Shown here piece after piece: positions 52,628 to 62,126 of a stretch of DNA of 64,000 nucleotides (position 1 is its first letter; each line of letters starts with the position of its first letter). Below the pieces are notes generated by a model. The model was not told where the DNA came from. It did not search any database and saw only the letters and a program-made list of their open reading frames with translations. Both the position numbers and the translations under genes were made by a program. This DNA comes from Anabaena sp051781005 (GTDB lineage Bacteria > Cyanobacteriota > Cyanobacteriia > Cyanobacteriales > Nostocaceae): the NCBI RefSeq assembly GCF_051781005.1, contig NZ_JBPWOA010000002.1:496001-560000 (forward strand). The letters are read 5' to 3'.

Positions 52628-53335
52628 CTATCCTTTGTAAGATTTATCATTAAACAAACCCAACAAAGGGCCAAGAATTGCCCCAAATACGAAACCACCT
52701 GCATGGGCCCAATAAGCGATTCCTCCGCTTTCCATACCGATGTTAGTGGGTGTTTCTAAACTCGCAATTCCGTAAAAAGCTTGTTGGATAAACCAAAATC
52801 CTAAAAAGAAATATGCAGGAACCCGGAAAGTCGGGAAGAAAATACCCAAAGGAAGTACCGTGAGAATTTCAGCTTGAGGAAAACGGATAATGTATGCACC
52901 CATTACGCCGGCTATAGCTCCACTTGCACCCAATGATGGAATGCTAGAATTTTGAGAAAAGTACCATTGTGTTAATGATGCCAAAACACCGCAAGATAAA
53001 TAGAAGAGTAAATATTTAATTCCACCTAATTTTTCTTCGACATTGTTACCAAAAACCCAGAGAAACAACATATTACCAGCTAGGTGCAAAATACCACCGT
53101 GGAGAAATTGAGCAGTAATTAAAGTTACCCATTCTGGTATAGGTTGATTTACTGGAATACCTGCAAAGCTTAAACTGAGTTCTTGGGGAACTACAGCAGC
53201 CCAATGTAAAAACACATTTAATGCTTGAGGAGAGAGACTGGCTTGATAGAGAAAAGCGAGGATATTGATAGCAATTAGCGCATAAGTTACATAAGGCGTA
53301 ATATGTACGGGGTTGTTGTCTTTAAGGGGAACCAC
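52628..53335 (-). CDS. Rhomboid family intramembrane serine protease
   Basis: This 235-residue protein has six membrane helices. The catalytic Ser is in LGASGAIAGVMGAYI near residue 130 and the His in YWAHAGGFVFGAILG near 212. The structural motif LHLAGNMLFLWVFG near 83 is also present. The N-terminus MVPLKDNNPVH is typical for the family. It cleaves single-pass membrane proteins; substrate unknown. Confidence 0.93.
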   Translation of the reverse strand: MVPLKDNNPVHITPYVTYALIAINILAFLYQASLSPQALNVFLHWAAVVPQELSLSFAGIPVNQPIPEWVTLITAQFLHGGILHLAGNMLFLWVFGNNVEEKLGGIKYLLFYLSCGVLASLTQWYFSQNSSIPSLGASGAIAGVMGAYIIRFPQAEILTVLPLGIFFPTFRVPAYFFLGFWFIQQAFYGIASLETPTNIGMESGGIAYWAHAGGFVFGAILGPLLGLFNDKSYKG

Positions 53336-53524
53336 TGGATTTATTCCTGATTTTTGAGCAACTAGCTTTAAAATAGCGAATTTTGCCAGTAATTGCTTCT
53401 ACCTGTTGGATGGATTAGGCTTTAGTAAGTGTGATTATTTTAATTACTGTCCGTTAGGCGATCGCACTTCCCCACCTTTAAACTAAGACTATAAGCACAA
53501 CTCCCTAAAATTGGAGGTCTAGCT

Positions 53525-54241
53525 ATGGTACAGCAACTCACGCCAGAAACCGCACCAAACATCATCTACCCAGACAGCGACGGACAACCAATGGCAGATA
53601 ATACTAAACAATTTCGCTGGATTGTCACTATTAAAGAAAACTTAGAAATCTTATTTGCATCACGGGATGATGTCTTTGTAGGTGGAAATCTTCTATGGTA
53701 TCCTGTTCAAGGAAGTATTAAAACTCGCCAAGCACCTGATGTCATGGTCGTTTTTGGTAGACCAAAAGGCGATAGAGGTTCCTATAAACAATGGGACGAA
53801 AATAATATTCCTCCCCAGGTGGTTTTTGAAATTCTATCACCAGGAAACCGAACTCAAGAGATGATTAATAAATCACTTTTTTATCAACGTTATGGAGTAG
53901 AAGAATATTATGTTTATGACCCAGATACATTAGAATTATCCGGTTTTCTGCGTTCTCAAGATTCTTTTGCCGAAATTGAAGAAATTGATGGTTGGATAAG
54001 TCCACGCTTGGGTATACGTTTTCAACTTACTCCAGATACTTTAGAAATTTATTATCCTGATGGACGAAAGTTTCTCACATCTGTAGAACTTGATCAACTA
54101 CGAGAACAAGAATATCAACGGGCTGAACAGGAATATCAACGGGCTGAACAAGAATGTCTAGAGAAAGAAGCAGCACTTCAGCAATATCAGGATTTATTAG
54201 CCAAATTGCAAGATAAAGGAGTTGATATAGACAATTTATAA
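53525..54241 (+). CDS. Uma2 family (DUF820) protein 3 with coiled-coil tail
   Basis: This 238-residue Uma2 protein has the core APDVMVVFGRP near 71 and PPQVVFEILSPGN near 97, followed by YGVEEYYVYDPD. After residue 185 comes a coiled coil with tandem EYQRAEQ repeats and a short tail, KLQDKGVDIDNL, shared by a subset of cyanobacterial Uma2 proteins. GGAGGTCTAGCT lies before ATG. It precedes the GTPase operon by 131 bp on the same strand but the spacer holds dispersed repeats, so co-transcription is uncertain. Confidence 0.9.
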   Translation: MVQQLTPETAPNIIYPDSDGQPMADNTKQFRWIVTIKENLEILFASRDDVFVGGNLLWYPVQGSIKTRQAPDVMVVFGRPKGDRGSYKQWDENNIPPQVVFEILSPGNRTQEMINKSLFYQRYGVEEYYVYDPDTLELSGFLRSQDSFAEIEEIDGWISPRLGIRFQLTPDTLEIYYPDGRKFLTSVELDQLREQEYQRAEQEYQRAEQECLEKEAALQQYQDLLAKLQDKGVDIDNL

Positions 54242-54372
54242 ATACTTCCTGTTAGAAAAATATTAATTTTAATTAACCGCAGAGGCGCAGAGAACGCAGA
54301 GAAAGATGAAGATACCATTTATTAGCTAATCTTGCACCGGGAAGGGAATCATTATTTCTGCTTAGGGGGTGC

Positions 54373-56634
54373 ATGGAGTTAATTGAGGCAATTATAAGCG
54401 ATAATTTACAGAGGCTCACTGTTTTAAGAAGTTATTTTATGTACATAACCACTAATAGAATTGGAAAAATTACCAGTATTATTGAAAAACGCCGCCCACT
54501 AATTGATAAAATTCAAGTTGTTGAGGCAAATCTACATTCTCTTTATTCTAAATTAGATGATCTGGAAAGCTACCGTCATTACTTGCTAACAGCAGTTGAT
54601 GACAAAAATGTTTATCGACGTTTACAAGAAATTGATGTGATATCAATTCAAAACACTCTTACAGATGAACTCAATAAATTACGTAAACTGAAAATGCGCT
54701 TTTGTCGTGACACCCTTAACATTGGGGTAGTTGGACGCGCACGACAAGGAAAAAGCCGCTTATTACAAAGTTTAACAGGTCTGAGTACTGCTGAAATTCC
54801 TGATGGTGACAGACAACATTGTACTGGGGTGAGAAGTACTATTCACCATAACTTGAATGTTGATACTTATGGTGAGGTTTGGTTTCATTCTGAACGATCT
54901 TTTTTAGATGAAGTGATCAATCCTTATTATCAAAAACTACGTTTGGGTAATACACCAATCACAATTGAAGAATTTGCTGCCAATTCCATTCCAGCTTTAG
55001 CGCAAAACCTGCCGGGATATGCTGAACCAGGTGCAATGTATGAACATTTAACTAGATATCACACACATTTAGAAAAATATCGTCACCTGTTGAGAGAAAC
55101 TTTACCTCGGCGGATTTCTAGAAATGAAATTCGGGAATATGTTGCTCAAGATACTGCTGATGGACAAAGGGTATTTTTTAATTATTTAGCAGTGCGAGAA
55201 GTGAAAATTATTTGTAATTTTCCTAATGCTGATGTGGGACAAATTGCTTTAGTAGATATGCCTGGTTTGGGTGATACAGGTGTTGGCGATGAAGAAAGAT
55301 TAATGAAGACTTTGGGACAAGATGTAGATGCGGTTTTATTTGTGAGAATGCCCAAATCATCTGGTGATTATTGGGCAGATGTGGATGTGCGACTTTATGA
55401 CACTTCTCGCGCAGCATTGATTGATTTACCGATTAATTTATGGTCTTTTATAGTGCTTAACCAAACTAGTGCTAATTCTAAAAATGGCGATAACTCTAAT
55501 AATTGTCAAGATTTAGCAGAAAGTTTTACAGATAAACACATCAAAGTAGTTGATTGTTTAATTGCTAATTGTGCCGATCATGAAGCAGCAAATCAAGTTT
55601 TAGATACGGTTCTCAATTATTTAGTTATTAATATTGAGTCTTTAGATCAGCAATATGGAGCATCTTGTCAAGAGCGATTAATGCGCTTGAAAAATTCAGT
55701 TGATGCTGAGTTAGAAAAAGCGCGTCATGTTTTGGGAGAAACGACTCAACAAGATAATTGGTTTCCTTTATTTGAGCAGTTATTTGATCAACTTTGGAAC
55801 GATTTAACTAGTGGATTGGAAAAATTGCTCAGACAACTTAGAAAACAAAGAAACGCTGACGATATTGATTTTAAGCAGCAGGTGGAGAATGCGATTCAAG
55901 CTTGTCGCCATGATACTGGTATTCCTAGCCTAGAGCAAATCGAGAAAAGGCGCGATCGCATCGGTGGCTATCCAAACGCCTACTACGAGTATCTGAACGA
56001 GGTTCGGGCGCACTTATCGCAAAATTTCCTATTGCTGGATGAGGCTTTAAAGCGATCGCTCTCCCAAGTTAAAGCTAATGTAGCCCAAGTACTTATAGAA
56101 CAAGGACTTTTAGGAAAACTCACCGCAGAGAAAAAAGAGAAATTCTTCACAGAAATAGCCAATCTCATCCCCGAAAACCTCAGCAAACTCAAACTAGGAT
56201 TTCATATCCTCTCAGATTTTGATATCTCCTATCGCGGCTTAATTCAGCACCGTATCCGCAAACATTTAGATGGATTAACACCAGATGATACCTCACTCCA
56301 ACTATCCACATTCCCCTCAGCCAAAGAACTTTTAGCCAACTTAAAAGCACTACAAGCAGAAGCTGTTTATGGTTGCGAAACGGCTTTAGAAGACTTACTT
56401 TGTGAACCTAGCCAAGCGGCTTTTGCTATAGTTGAGGAATTTGTTGATCGCGTACTTCGTGCTGAAGGTGCAAAAACCGAATGGCGCATCTTTTTAGAAG
56501 AAATGCGTGCAGAAATTTGGCAAGAAGAATTTGAGCAATTAGGAGAACGAACAAAATTACGTCGAGAATGGTTAAAATCAGTAGAGCAAGCAGCCACAGC
56601 TAATCAATTAGACTCCATTCAATTTTTGAATTAA
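54373..56634 (+). CDS. Large dynamin-like GTPase, first gene of a four-gene operon
   Basis: This is a 753-residue protein. An N-terminal coiled region (to about 115) precedes a GTPase domain with G1 GRARQGKSR near 121, a Thr-rich switch (DRQHCTGVRSTI) near 148, G3 DMPGLGDTG near 294 and a G4-like VLNQTS near 361. The remainder, 420-753, is long helices, as in dynamin-like proteins. There is no obvious membrane segment, so membrane contact, if any, would be through helices or partners. AGGGGG precedes ATG. Three genes follow with gaps of 22, 9 and 42 nt. I cannot match it to FeoB, Era or a known BDLP by motif; the family is uncertain. Confidence 0.75.
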   Translation: MELIEAIISDNLQRLTVLRSYFMYITTNRIGKITSIIEKRRPLIDKIQVVEANLHSLYSKLDDLESYRHYLLTAVDDKNVYRRLQEIDVISIQNTLTDELNKLRKLKMRFCRDTLNIGVVGRARQGKSRLLQSLTGLSTAEIPDGDRQHCTGVRSTIHHNLNVDTYGEVWFHSERSFLDEVINPYYQKLRLGNTPITIEEFAANSIPALAQNLPGYAEPGAMYEHLTRYHTHLEKYRHLLRETLPRRISRNEIREYVAQDTADGQRVFFNYLAVREVKIICNFPNADVGQIALVDMPGLGDTGVGDEERLMKTLGQDVDAVLFVRMPKSSGDYWADVDVRLYDTSRAALIDLPINLWSFIVLNQTSANSKNGDNSNNCQDLAESFTDKHIKVVDCLIANCADHEAANQVLDTVLNYLVINIESLDQQYGASCQERLMRLKNSVDAELEKARHVLGETTQQDNWFPLFEQLFDQLWNDLTSGLEKLLRQLRKQRNADDIDFKQQVENAIQACRHDTGIPSLEQIEKRRDRIGGYPNAYYEYLNEVRAHLSQNFLLLDEALKRSLSQVKANVAQVLIEQGLLGKLTAEKKEKFFTEIANLIPENLSKLKLGFHILSDFDISYRGLIQHRIRKHLDGLTPDDTSLQLSTFPSAKELLANLKALQAEAVYGCETALEDLLCEPSQAAFAIVEEFVDRVLRAEGAKTEWRIFLEEMRAEIWQEEFEQLGERTKLRREWLKSVEQAATANQLDSIQFLN

Positions 56635-56656
56635 CAAACTAAGGTAAAAATTTTAA

Positions 56657-57619
56657 ATGCACGAACTAAAAATCACCATGCTTGGACCCAGTGGCGTTGG
56701 TAAAACAAGTCTTTTAACTGCCATGTATGAGCAGTTTGAAAGCAATATCGGTAAAACTAATCTCCAACTCACACCTGATTTAGATAGTTCAGCACTTTTG
56801 CAAGAACGTCTAGCAGAACTGAAAAATCTTCCTGACAATTTTGAAACTAAAGGATGGATGCAGAATACTGAAGATTACAAGTCCTTCTTTTTTGAACTTG
56901 GTAAAAAAGGTGCTAAACCTTCCTTAACACTCAACTTTCAAGACTATCCTGGTGAATACCACGGTTCAAAAAGTCCCCGTGAAGAAAAGGAACGCATTGA
57001 AAATTTTGTCAATGAATCTGCGGCTGTAATTATTGCTATTGATACCCCAGCTTTGATGGAAAAAAATGGTCAATGGCATGATTCAATTAACAAACCACAG
57101 ATGATCACAAATATATTTCAAAGAGCCTATAGAGAACTTGATTCACCAAGATTAGTCATATTGGCTCCTGTGAGATGTGAAAAATATTTACAGAATGAGC
57201 AAAGTATTTCTGAACTAATGAATCAAGTAAAAATTGGATATACAAAATTACTTGAAGATTTTAAAACCGAAGCACTACTTTCTAAAGTAGCTGTAATTGT
57301 CACACCTGTACAAACAGTAGGTAGCGTACATTTTTCTCGCATAGAAATGAATGGTAATAATCCATTATTTATATTTCGTAAAACTTCTCATGATGCTAAA
57401 TATAATCCTAAAGATAGTGAACAACCTCTGAGATATCTTTTGCGGTTTTTGCTCAAACTCCATATTGATAAAAAACATTGGAGCTTATTCAATTTTATCC
57501 GCGAGTGGGTTGGTTTAGATAATCATCTCAAAGATGCTGTGCGTGAATTTGCTAAGGGATGCAAAGCTAATAATGGCTTCGTGGTTTTACAAGGTGACAA
57601 TCTGCTAAATATTGATTAG
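56657..57619 (+). CDS. TRAFAC-type P-loop GTPase, second gene of the operon
   Basis: This is a 320-residue protein with G1 MLGPSGVGKTSLLTAMY at residues 8-24, a G3-like FQDYPGEYHG near 95, and a following strand AAVIIAIDTPALM near 123. VILAPVRCEKY near 172 sits where the N/TKxD motif would be; here the Lys-Asp is not conserved. It resembles the double-GTPase/GTPase-associated proteins described in computational surveys of bacterial conflict systems. It lies 22 nt after the dynamin-like gene. The pairing of a large and a small GTPase suggests a regulatory switch. Confidence 0.78.
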   Translation: MHELKITMLGPSGVGKTSLLTAMYEQFESNIGKTNLQLTPDLDSSALLQERLAELKNLPDNFETKGWMQNTEDYKSFFFELGKKGAKPSLTLNFQDYPGEYHGSKSPREEKERIENFVNESAAVIIAIDTPALMEKNGQWHDSINKPQMITNIFQRAYRELDSPRLVILAPVRCEKYLQNEQSISELMNQVKIGYTKLLEDFKTEALLSKVAVIVTPVQTVGSVHFSRIEMNGNNPLFIFRKTSHDAKYNPKDSEQPLRYLLRFLLKLHIDKKHWSLFNFIREWVGLDNHLKDAVREFAKGCKANNGFVVLQGDNLLNID

Positions 57620-57628
57620 GAATTTGAT

Positions 57629-58414
57629 ATGGAGATTTACATACGCAGTCGAGGATTTTCTCAAGAAGAAGGCTACGCTTGGATACCGGAACTACCTGAA
57701 ATTATCAGAAAAAATCAGGTTTATGAATTGATTCAAAGTGAAGTTTTTTCTCTTTTTATTGGGCGATATGGTAGCCATTTATTACTACTAATTACTGGAC
57801 TTGATGCAAGTGAAAGAGTAGATTTTCGTGACCGCAAAATCCGTAACTCTGTAGCTTGGATAGGTGAAGATTCAGAAGAAAATGAACAAAAAATTAGAGC
57901 TATTGCTGCTGCTGCTTTACGAGATGAACTAAGAGAAACCTTAAGAACAGAAATAGACCAAGCTGTGATTTTTGATCATGATCATGGATTTAAAATTGAA
58001 GCAGATATTAGCAAATTATCTGTAGAGGAAGTTATCAATATTCGTGATTTTTCTGCCAATACCAATCATAAAATAGGTAAAAATTGCAAAAAATTAAGAG
58101 ATGAACTAGCTTTTGAATTTGAAGAAAAAACTTTACCCAAAGGAATTGGTTTCAATAACATACCTTTAGTAATTGTGACAGGGATTCAAAATCAAGAAAC
58201 ACTAATTCGGGCTGGAGTTTGGCGGGGTTTATCAAGTAGTTTACGATTGGAGGTATGGGAAGAGTATAAAAAAAGCCCCAATTCTTTGGAAACGCAGCCA
58301 GAAAATAAACAGAAAATTCAAAAAAACAACAACTTAATATTCATGATCATTTTTATTGTTTTAATTTCTGCTTTTATCATTGCTTTTTTGTTCTTACAAC
58401 CACAGCTAAAATAA
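57629..58414 (+). CDS. Tail-anchored protein of unknown fold, third gene of the operon
   Basis: I do not recognise a family for this 261-residue protein. The first 215 residues are soluble with conserved-looking segments, SRGFSQEEGYAWIPELP at the N-terminus, FIGRYGSHLLLLITGLDA near 47 and IPLVIVTGIQNQETLIRAGVW near 188. A Lys/Asn-rich linker leads to one C-terminal hydrophobic helix (IFMIIFIVLISAFIIAFLFL) and a short tail, the form of a tail-anchored membrane protein. It lies 9 nt after the GTPase gene. It could tether the two GTPases to the membrane. Confidence 0.75.
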   Translation: MEIYIRSRGFSQEEGYAWIPELPEIIRKNQVYELIQSEVFSLFIGRYGSHLLLLITGLDASERVDFRDRKIRNSVAWIGEDSEENEQKIRAIAAAALRDELRETLRTEIDQAVIFDHDHGFKIEADISKLSVEEVINIRDFSANTNHKIGKNCKKLRDELAFEFEEKTLPKGIGFNNIPLVIVTGIQNQETLIRAGVWRGLSSSLRLEVWEEYKKSPNSLETQPENKQKIQKNNNLIFMIIFIVLISAFIIAFLFLQPQLK

Positions 58415-58456
58415 TCTAGCTAATCTACCCAAGGATTACTCTCAGTAAGCAAAATC

Positions 58457-59077
58457 ATGTTTTTTAACAATTCCCTAGAGCATCAACTCCAACGCTGGAA
58501 TGAAATAATTCATGGTCAGCCAAACAACCCTAATGCTTACATTCAGCGAGGAATGTTTTACTTTAAACTTGGGAAAATTGAAGAATCTATTCAAGACTTT
58601 GATACCGCAGAAAAATTAGATTCTAAAATTACACCCTATCTGTGGCAACGTGGTTTATCTTATTATTACGTAGAAAGATTTGCTGATGGTGCAAAACAGT
58701 TTGAAATAGATTTAACTGTCAATGCTCAAGATGTGGAAGAAACAGTTTGGCGATATCTTTGTATAGCGCGTTATTTAGGTGTATCTGAAGCGCGTAATTC
58801 TCTGTTAACTGTAAAAAATGACCCCAGAAAGATTATGCAGAGTGTGTATGATTTCTTTGCGGGAAACTGCACACCAGATGATGTTTTAAATGTAGGTAAA
58901 TTGCAAGGAATTAAAGGAAATTTTTATAGTCATCTTTATCTAGGGTTATATTACGAAACCGAAAATAATTTTGAATTAGCACAAGAATATATAGTTAAAG
59001 CGGCTGATACATATAAAATTGATGATTATATGTGGTATTTAGCACAGGTACATAAAAAAGTGAGACAATGGCCTTGA
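58457..59077 (+). CDS. TPR protein, last gene of the GTPase operon
   Basis: This 206-residue protein has N-terminal tetratricopeptide repeats (NAYIQRGMFYFKLGKIEESI; PYLWQRGLSYYYVERFADG), a middle loop and a final repeat-like pair (FYSHLYLGLYYETENNFEL, QEYIVKAADTYKIDDYMWY). It resembles a widespread cyanobacterial and plastid TPR type, so it may be a general protein that happens to follow the operon; the 42-nt gap still suggests one transcript. Confidence 0.75.
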   Translation: MFFNNSLEHQLQRWNEIIHGQPNNPNAYIQRGMFYFKLGKIEESIQDFDTAEKLDSKITPYLWQRGLSYYYVERFADGAKQFEIDLTVNAQDVEETVWRYLCIARYLGVSEARNSLLTVKNDPRKIMQSVYDFFAGNCTPDDVLNVGKLQGIKGNFYSHLYLGLYYETENNFELAQEYIVKAADTYKIDDYMWYLAQVHKKVRQWP

Positions 59078-59989
59078 TGATAATAGGACTTACGTATTAG
59101 ACAAGAGTGTGAAAATTAAATGTGCGTTTCTTAGAAGTTTAAAAATATCTAAGTAGTATTTGTAGGGTACGTTAGGATGGAAGACTGTAACATACATAGA
59201 AGTTTGGGTAAGAAGTTTGGGTAGTGTATTTTACTACAATTTAGCGCAGTCATGGAAACAGGTCTATATACACTCTACGTATTTTTCAAATATCAAATAT
59301 TAGTCTTAGATAACTCCACAAAAAGAAATACCCAATGTCATTCTGTTCACGAAGTATGGCTAAAGCCGCGCTTCGCGAACGCTACACTCAGCATGACAAG
59401 ACAGGATCATTTATTTTGTGGCTTACTCTTATAGTTATACTGAAGATACGACTAGACAAACTACCGAAATGTTTAACCCTACGGTAAATTAGCACTGCAA
59501 AAGGTGCTTTATCGCCCTTGCTGCTACTACTTGATACTAGTTTAAAATCGCCTAGTTTGAGTACATAAGTTTTACCCCTAATTAATAAAAGTATCTTAAT
59601 CATTGGGTAAAGTGTAAAGTTAAACTTCTCAAATGTACCCTAACACTAATTTTTTTCACTCCCACTCCAGTAGGGTTTTATTTATCCACTAAAGACGTAA
59701 AATCTAACTTTCTGTAAGCCCATGTTTTGATAGGTGAAATTTCATGAACTGCTAAACGAACTTAGATACACAATTAACTTGACTGTTACGGAAATATTTT
59801 GCATAGGGAGGCTTATTTCTAGAAATGGAGGATTTATTAACCGGAAGGACTTCAAAAAATCAGAAATTTATAAAGTGGCTACCTGTTTTTAGTTGATAAA
59901 TCTAAGAAAACATCAGGACTGGTAGCTAAAAACACAATTTTACTTTTTCATTACCTTTGTCTATAAAATCAATTCTTGAGTACATTTAT
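59078..59989. other. Intergenic region with dispersed repeats; no supported gene
   Basis: This is about 0.9 kb without a credible gene. It begins with AGGACTTACG (59085), an end sequence shared with the element at 60995, and contains the palindromic repeat at 59336-59398. A 71-codon minus-strand frame (59388-59603) overlaps that repeat and lacks a ribosome binding site. Confidence 0.5.
59336..59398. repeat. 63-bp palindromic repeat, TGTCATTCTG..CAGCATGACA
   Basis: Inverted ends TGTCATTCTG and CAGCATGACA enclose a GC-rich palindrome. The left 20 nt, TGTCATTCTGTTCACGAAGT, are identical to the inner module of the MITE at 45117. Confidence 0.75.
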
Positions 59990-60973
59990 ATGAATACGAT
60001 GTTTTGCTCTGACTATTCGCGGCAAATAGGAGAAGATATTATTGGTAGCGCCACTAACTACCAAACTTACATTTTAGTGGAATGTCCTCAACCGTGGATA
60101 TCAGAAGCATTTAAATCCAAATGGGTTCCAGATAATTTGCGGGTTTTGGTAGAAGAAGTAAAACGCAGTAAGCTATCAATTCAGTTTCTTTTAATTGCTA
60201 ATGATCAATCACATAAAGTAGAAGAAACAACTTTATTAATTTATAAAAAACAAGAAGGTTTAATCCATGGATACTGTAAGCAAGAGTTTAAGTTACCAAA
60301 TATTGAACAAGTAGCTGGAGTTATAAATAAATGGTTGTTAGATGAAAATCTAGATTATCAAGTAGAAAATGGTATAAATCGAGATATTTTAGTATGTACA
60401 CATGGCAGTCATGATCAGTGTTGTGCTAGATATGGAAATCCTTTTTACTATTATGCTAAAAATACAATTTCTGATTTGCATTTTGATAATGTGCGGATTT
60501 GGAAATCAAGCCATTTTGGGGGACATCGCTTTGCTCCCACAGCTATAGAATTGGCAGAAGGAAGATATTATGGTGTGCTTGATCATGATTCTTTCAAATC
60601 CATTCTAACTCGTACCGGTGATATTAAATTTTTGAATAAGGTTTATCGTGGCTGGGGAATTTTGCCGTCTGCATTACAGATTTTGGAAAGAGAAATAATT
60701 CTTCATCAAGGATGGGATTGGTTTAACTATAAAGTAGCAGGTAAGATATTAGAGAAAAGTTTAGATAATAATACAATGTTGGCAGAGCTAACTTTTGAAA
60801 AACCGTCTGGTTCTCTCTACACATACCAGGCTAAACTTGTGAAAGATCCAGTCAAAACTCAAGCAGTAAAAAGTTCTTGTCATGCTACACAAGAATCAGT
60901 GGTTGTTAAATATGCTGTAGCTAATCTTTATCTAACTGATAGGGAAATGCTTACTTGTGCAAATAACTACTAA
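59990..60973 (+). CDS. Sucrase/ferredoxin-like family protein
   Basis: This protein has 327 residues from MNTMFCSDYSR. The thioredoxin-like [2Fe-2S] domain of the sucrase/ferredoxin-like (Apd1/Aim32) family is seen in ILVCTHGSHDQCCARYGNPF near 135, which supplies Cys ligands, and SSHFGGHRFAPTAIEL near 180, which supplies His ligands. The N-terminal VECPQPW is a family feature. It probably carries an electron-transfer or redox-sensing cluster; no enzymatic role is established. The frame extends to TTG 59957, but ATG 59990 fits homologous starts better. Confidence 0.88.
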   Translation: MNTMFCSDYSRQIGEDIIGSATNYQTYILVECPQPWISEAFKSKWVPDNLRVLVEEVKRSKLSIQFLLIANDQSHKVEETTLLIYKKQEGLIHGYCKQEFKLPNIEQVAGVINKWLLDENLDYQVENGINRDILVCTHGSHDQCCARYGNPFYYYAKNTISDLHFDNVRIWKSSHFGGHRFAPTAIELAEGRYYGVLDHDSFKSILTRTGDIKFLNKVYRGWGILPSALQILEREIILHQGWDWFNYKVAGKILEKSLDNNTMLAELTFEKPSGSLYTYQAKLVKDPVKTQAVKSSCHATQESVVVKYAVANLYLTDREMLTCANNY

Positions 60974-60994
60974 CTGACACCTGAACACAAAGAT

Positions 60995-61105
60995 AGGACT
61001 TACGCACTCAGCCAAGTTGAGAACGGTAGAATAGGCGTTTCAACTTCTGGAGAGATTCTTCGCTGCGCTCAGAATGACAGTTTTCCGTTTCAGTGCGTGA
61101 GTCCT
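60995..61105. mobile_element. 111-bp MITE-like element with AGGACTTACGCAC ends
   Basis: The left end AGGACTTACGCACTC and right end CAGTGCGTGAGTCCT are inverted repeats with one or two differences. The interior includes GAGATTCTTCGCTGCGCTCA. One such end also occurs alone at 59085. No clear target duplication. Confidence 0.7.
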
Positions 61106-61196
61106 GAAAGAATGTAGAGATGTTGTCTACAATGTCTCTACAAGAGTTATGGAAGACACATATTTAAATTCGATGTCTCTACTACCTTTGATTTTA

Positions 61197-61408
61197 GTAG
61201 GGTGCGTCAGACCTATAAATTGGTTAGTATCCAAATACTGTTCGGTTAACAAAAATTACCACGCAAAGAACCTATTGTATAAAACCAACAAAAAATTGAA
61301 AATGTTGGGTTTCGTGCCTCAACCCAACCTACGTATTTTCGTTTGTTAGCCTTAAACGAACAGTATTGGGTTAGTATCAACAGATTTTCGACATCTGATG
61401 CACTCTAC
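61197..61408. mobile_element. Outer MITE interrupted by another element
   Basis: The ends GTAGGGTGCGTCAGA and TCTGATGCACTCTAC are inverted repeats (13 of 15). With the inner insertion removed the element is only about 65 bp. It is split at GGTTAGTATC, present on both sides of the inner element. Confidence 0.75.
61232..61368. mobile_element. Inner MITE with 10-bp target duplication
   Basis: It starts CAAATACTGTTCGGTTAAC and ends CGAACAGTATTG, inverted repeats of about 12 nt. GGTTAGTATC at 61222-61231 and 61369-61378 is a direct repeat, best read as target-site duplication. A hairpin GTTGGGTT..AACCCAAC lies inside. Confidence 0.8.
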
Positions 61409-61687
61409 AATCTTACATTAAGTGTGACACGCAGCTTTAGATAGATAGAGCTTTTCAAGTAAAAAACTAGTAATCTCATATAAATATATCTATATCCAGA
61501 TATATAACTTTAGTCATAAAAAAATCTATCCCCTGAGAACGAAGTGAATCAAGTTATTAAAGCTTAAACTGATAAGTGTGAATTTGAAGTGTTCTATATA
61601 CAATATATAGTTTTTCATTACATTTTAATAAATTCATAAACCTAAAAATAATAATTTTGTAATTCTTTTTAACAGGGGGAATATCTA

Positions 61688-62077
61688 ATGGAATACACAG
61701 AGTTTATTACCCATGTTCAAAGTCTAGCTCAATCAAATTCCCGTGAGGAAGCTGAACGAGCTACTCATGCCACATTAGGAACTATTAAGGAACTTATTCC
61801 TAATTATGAAGCTCAAGAAATAGCGGCACAACTACCAGAAGAATTAGGTAAATCTTTGTCTGGAAGAGAAACTGAACCTACTCAATCTTTTCATCTACAA
61901 GAGTTTATTGAGCGTGCAAGTCAAAAGGAAAATATAGAACCTACTACAGCCGCAATTCATGTTAGGGCTGTTTTTGCAGTTTTGCAAAATGCCATTACAC
62001 CAGATAAATTTAGAAAATTTCACACTTATTTTTCACATGATTACGAAGAATTATTTGCTGCATCATCAACAAGTTAA
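61688..62077 (+). CDS. DUF2267 protein
   Basis: This 129-residue helical protein has the DUF2267 pattern: MEYTEFITHVQSLAQSNSRE, a THATLGTIKELIPNYEAQEIAAQLPEEL helical pair, then a second similar half (AAIHVRAVFAVLQNAITPDKFRKFHTYF). The two halves are related, as in the family. It has no known reaction. GGGGGAATATCT precedes ATG. It leads a run of stress-like genes with the DJ-1 fusion 50 nt downstream. Confidence 0.9.
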   Translation: MEYTEFITHVQSLAQSNSREEAERATHATLGTIKELIPNYEAQEIAAQLPEELGKSLSGRETEPTQSFHLQEFIERASQKENIEPTTAAIHVRAVFAVLQNAITPDKFRKFHTYFSHDYEELFAASSTS

Positions 62078-62126
62078 ATTGATTCATCAATAGTTTGATT
62101 TAGTCAGTTGAATTTAGGAGAAAAAT

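Larger units (their letters stand above)
60974..61687. other. Intergenic region made of stacked small repeats
   Basis: No gene is seen in 710 bp. It holds a MITE-like element (60995-61105), a GTAGAGATGTTGTC hairpin near 61114-61141, a nested pair of elements (61197-61408), then AT-rich DNA leading to AGGGGGAAT, the ribosome binding site of the next gene. Confidence 0.6.

Noticed and set aside
59388..59603. 71-codon minus-strand frame
   Set aside because: Its 3' end overlaps a dispersed palindromic repeat, and it has no ribosome binding site; the N-terminal half looks protein-like but I cannot support it.
61149..61349. 66-codon frame across the nested MITEs
   Set aside because: It runs through two repeat elements and a target duplication, so it is a by-product of the insertions.
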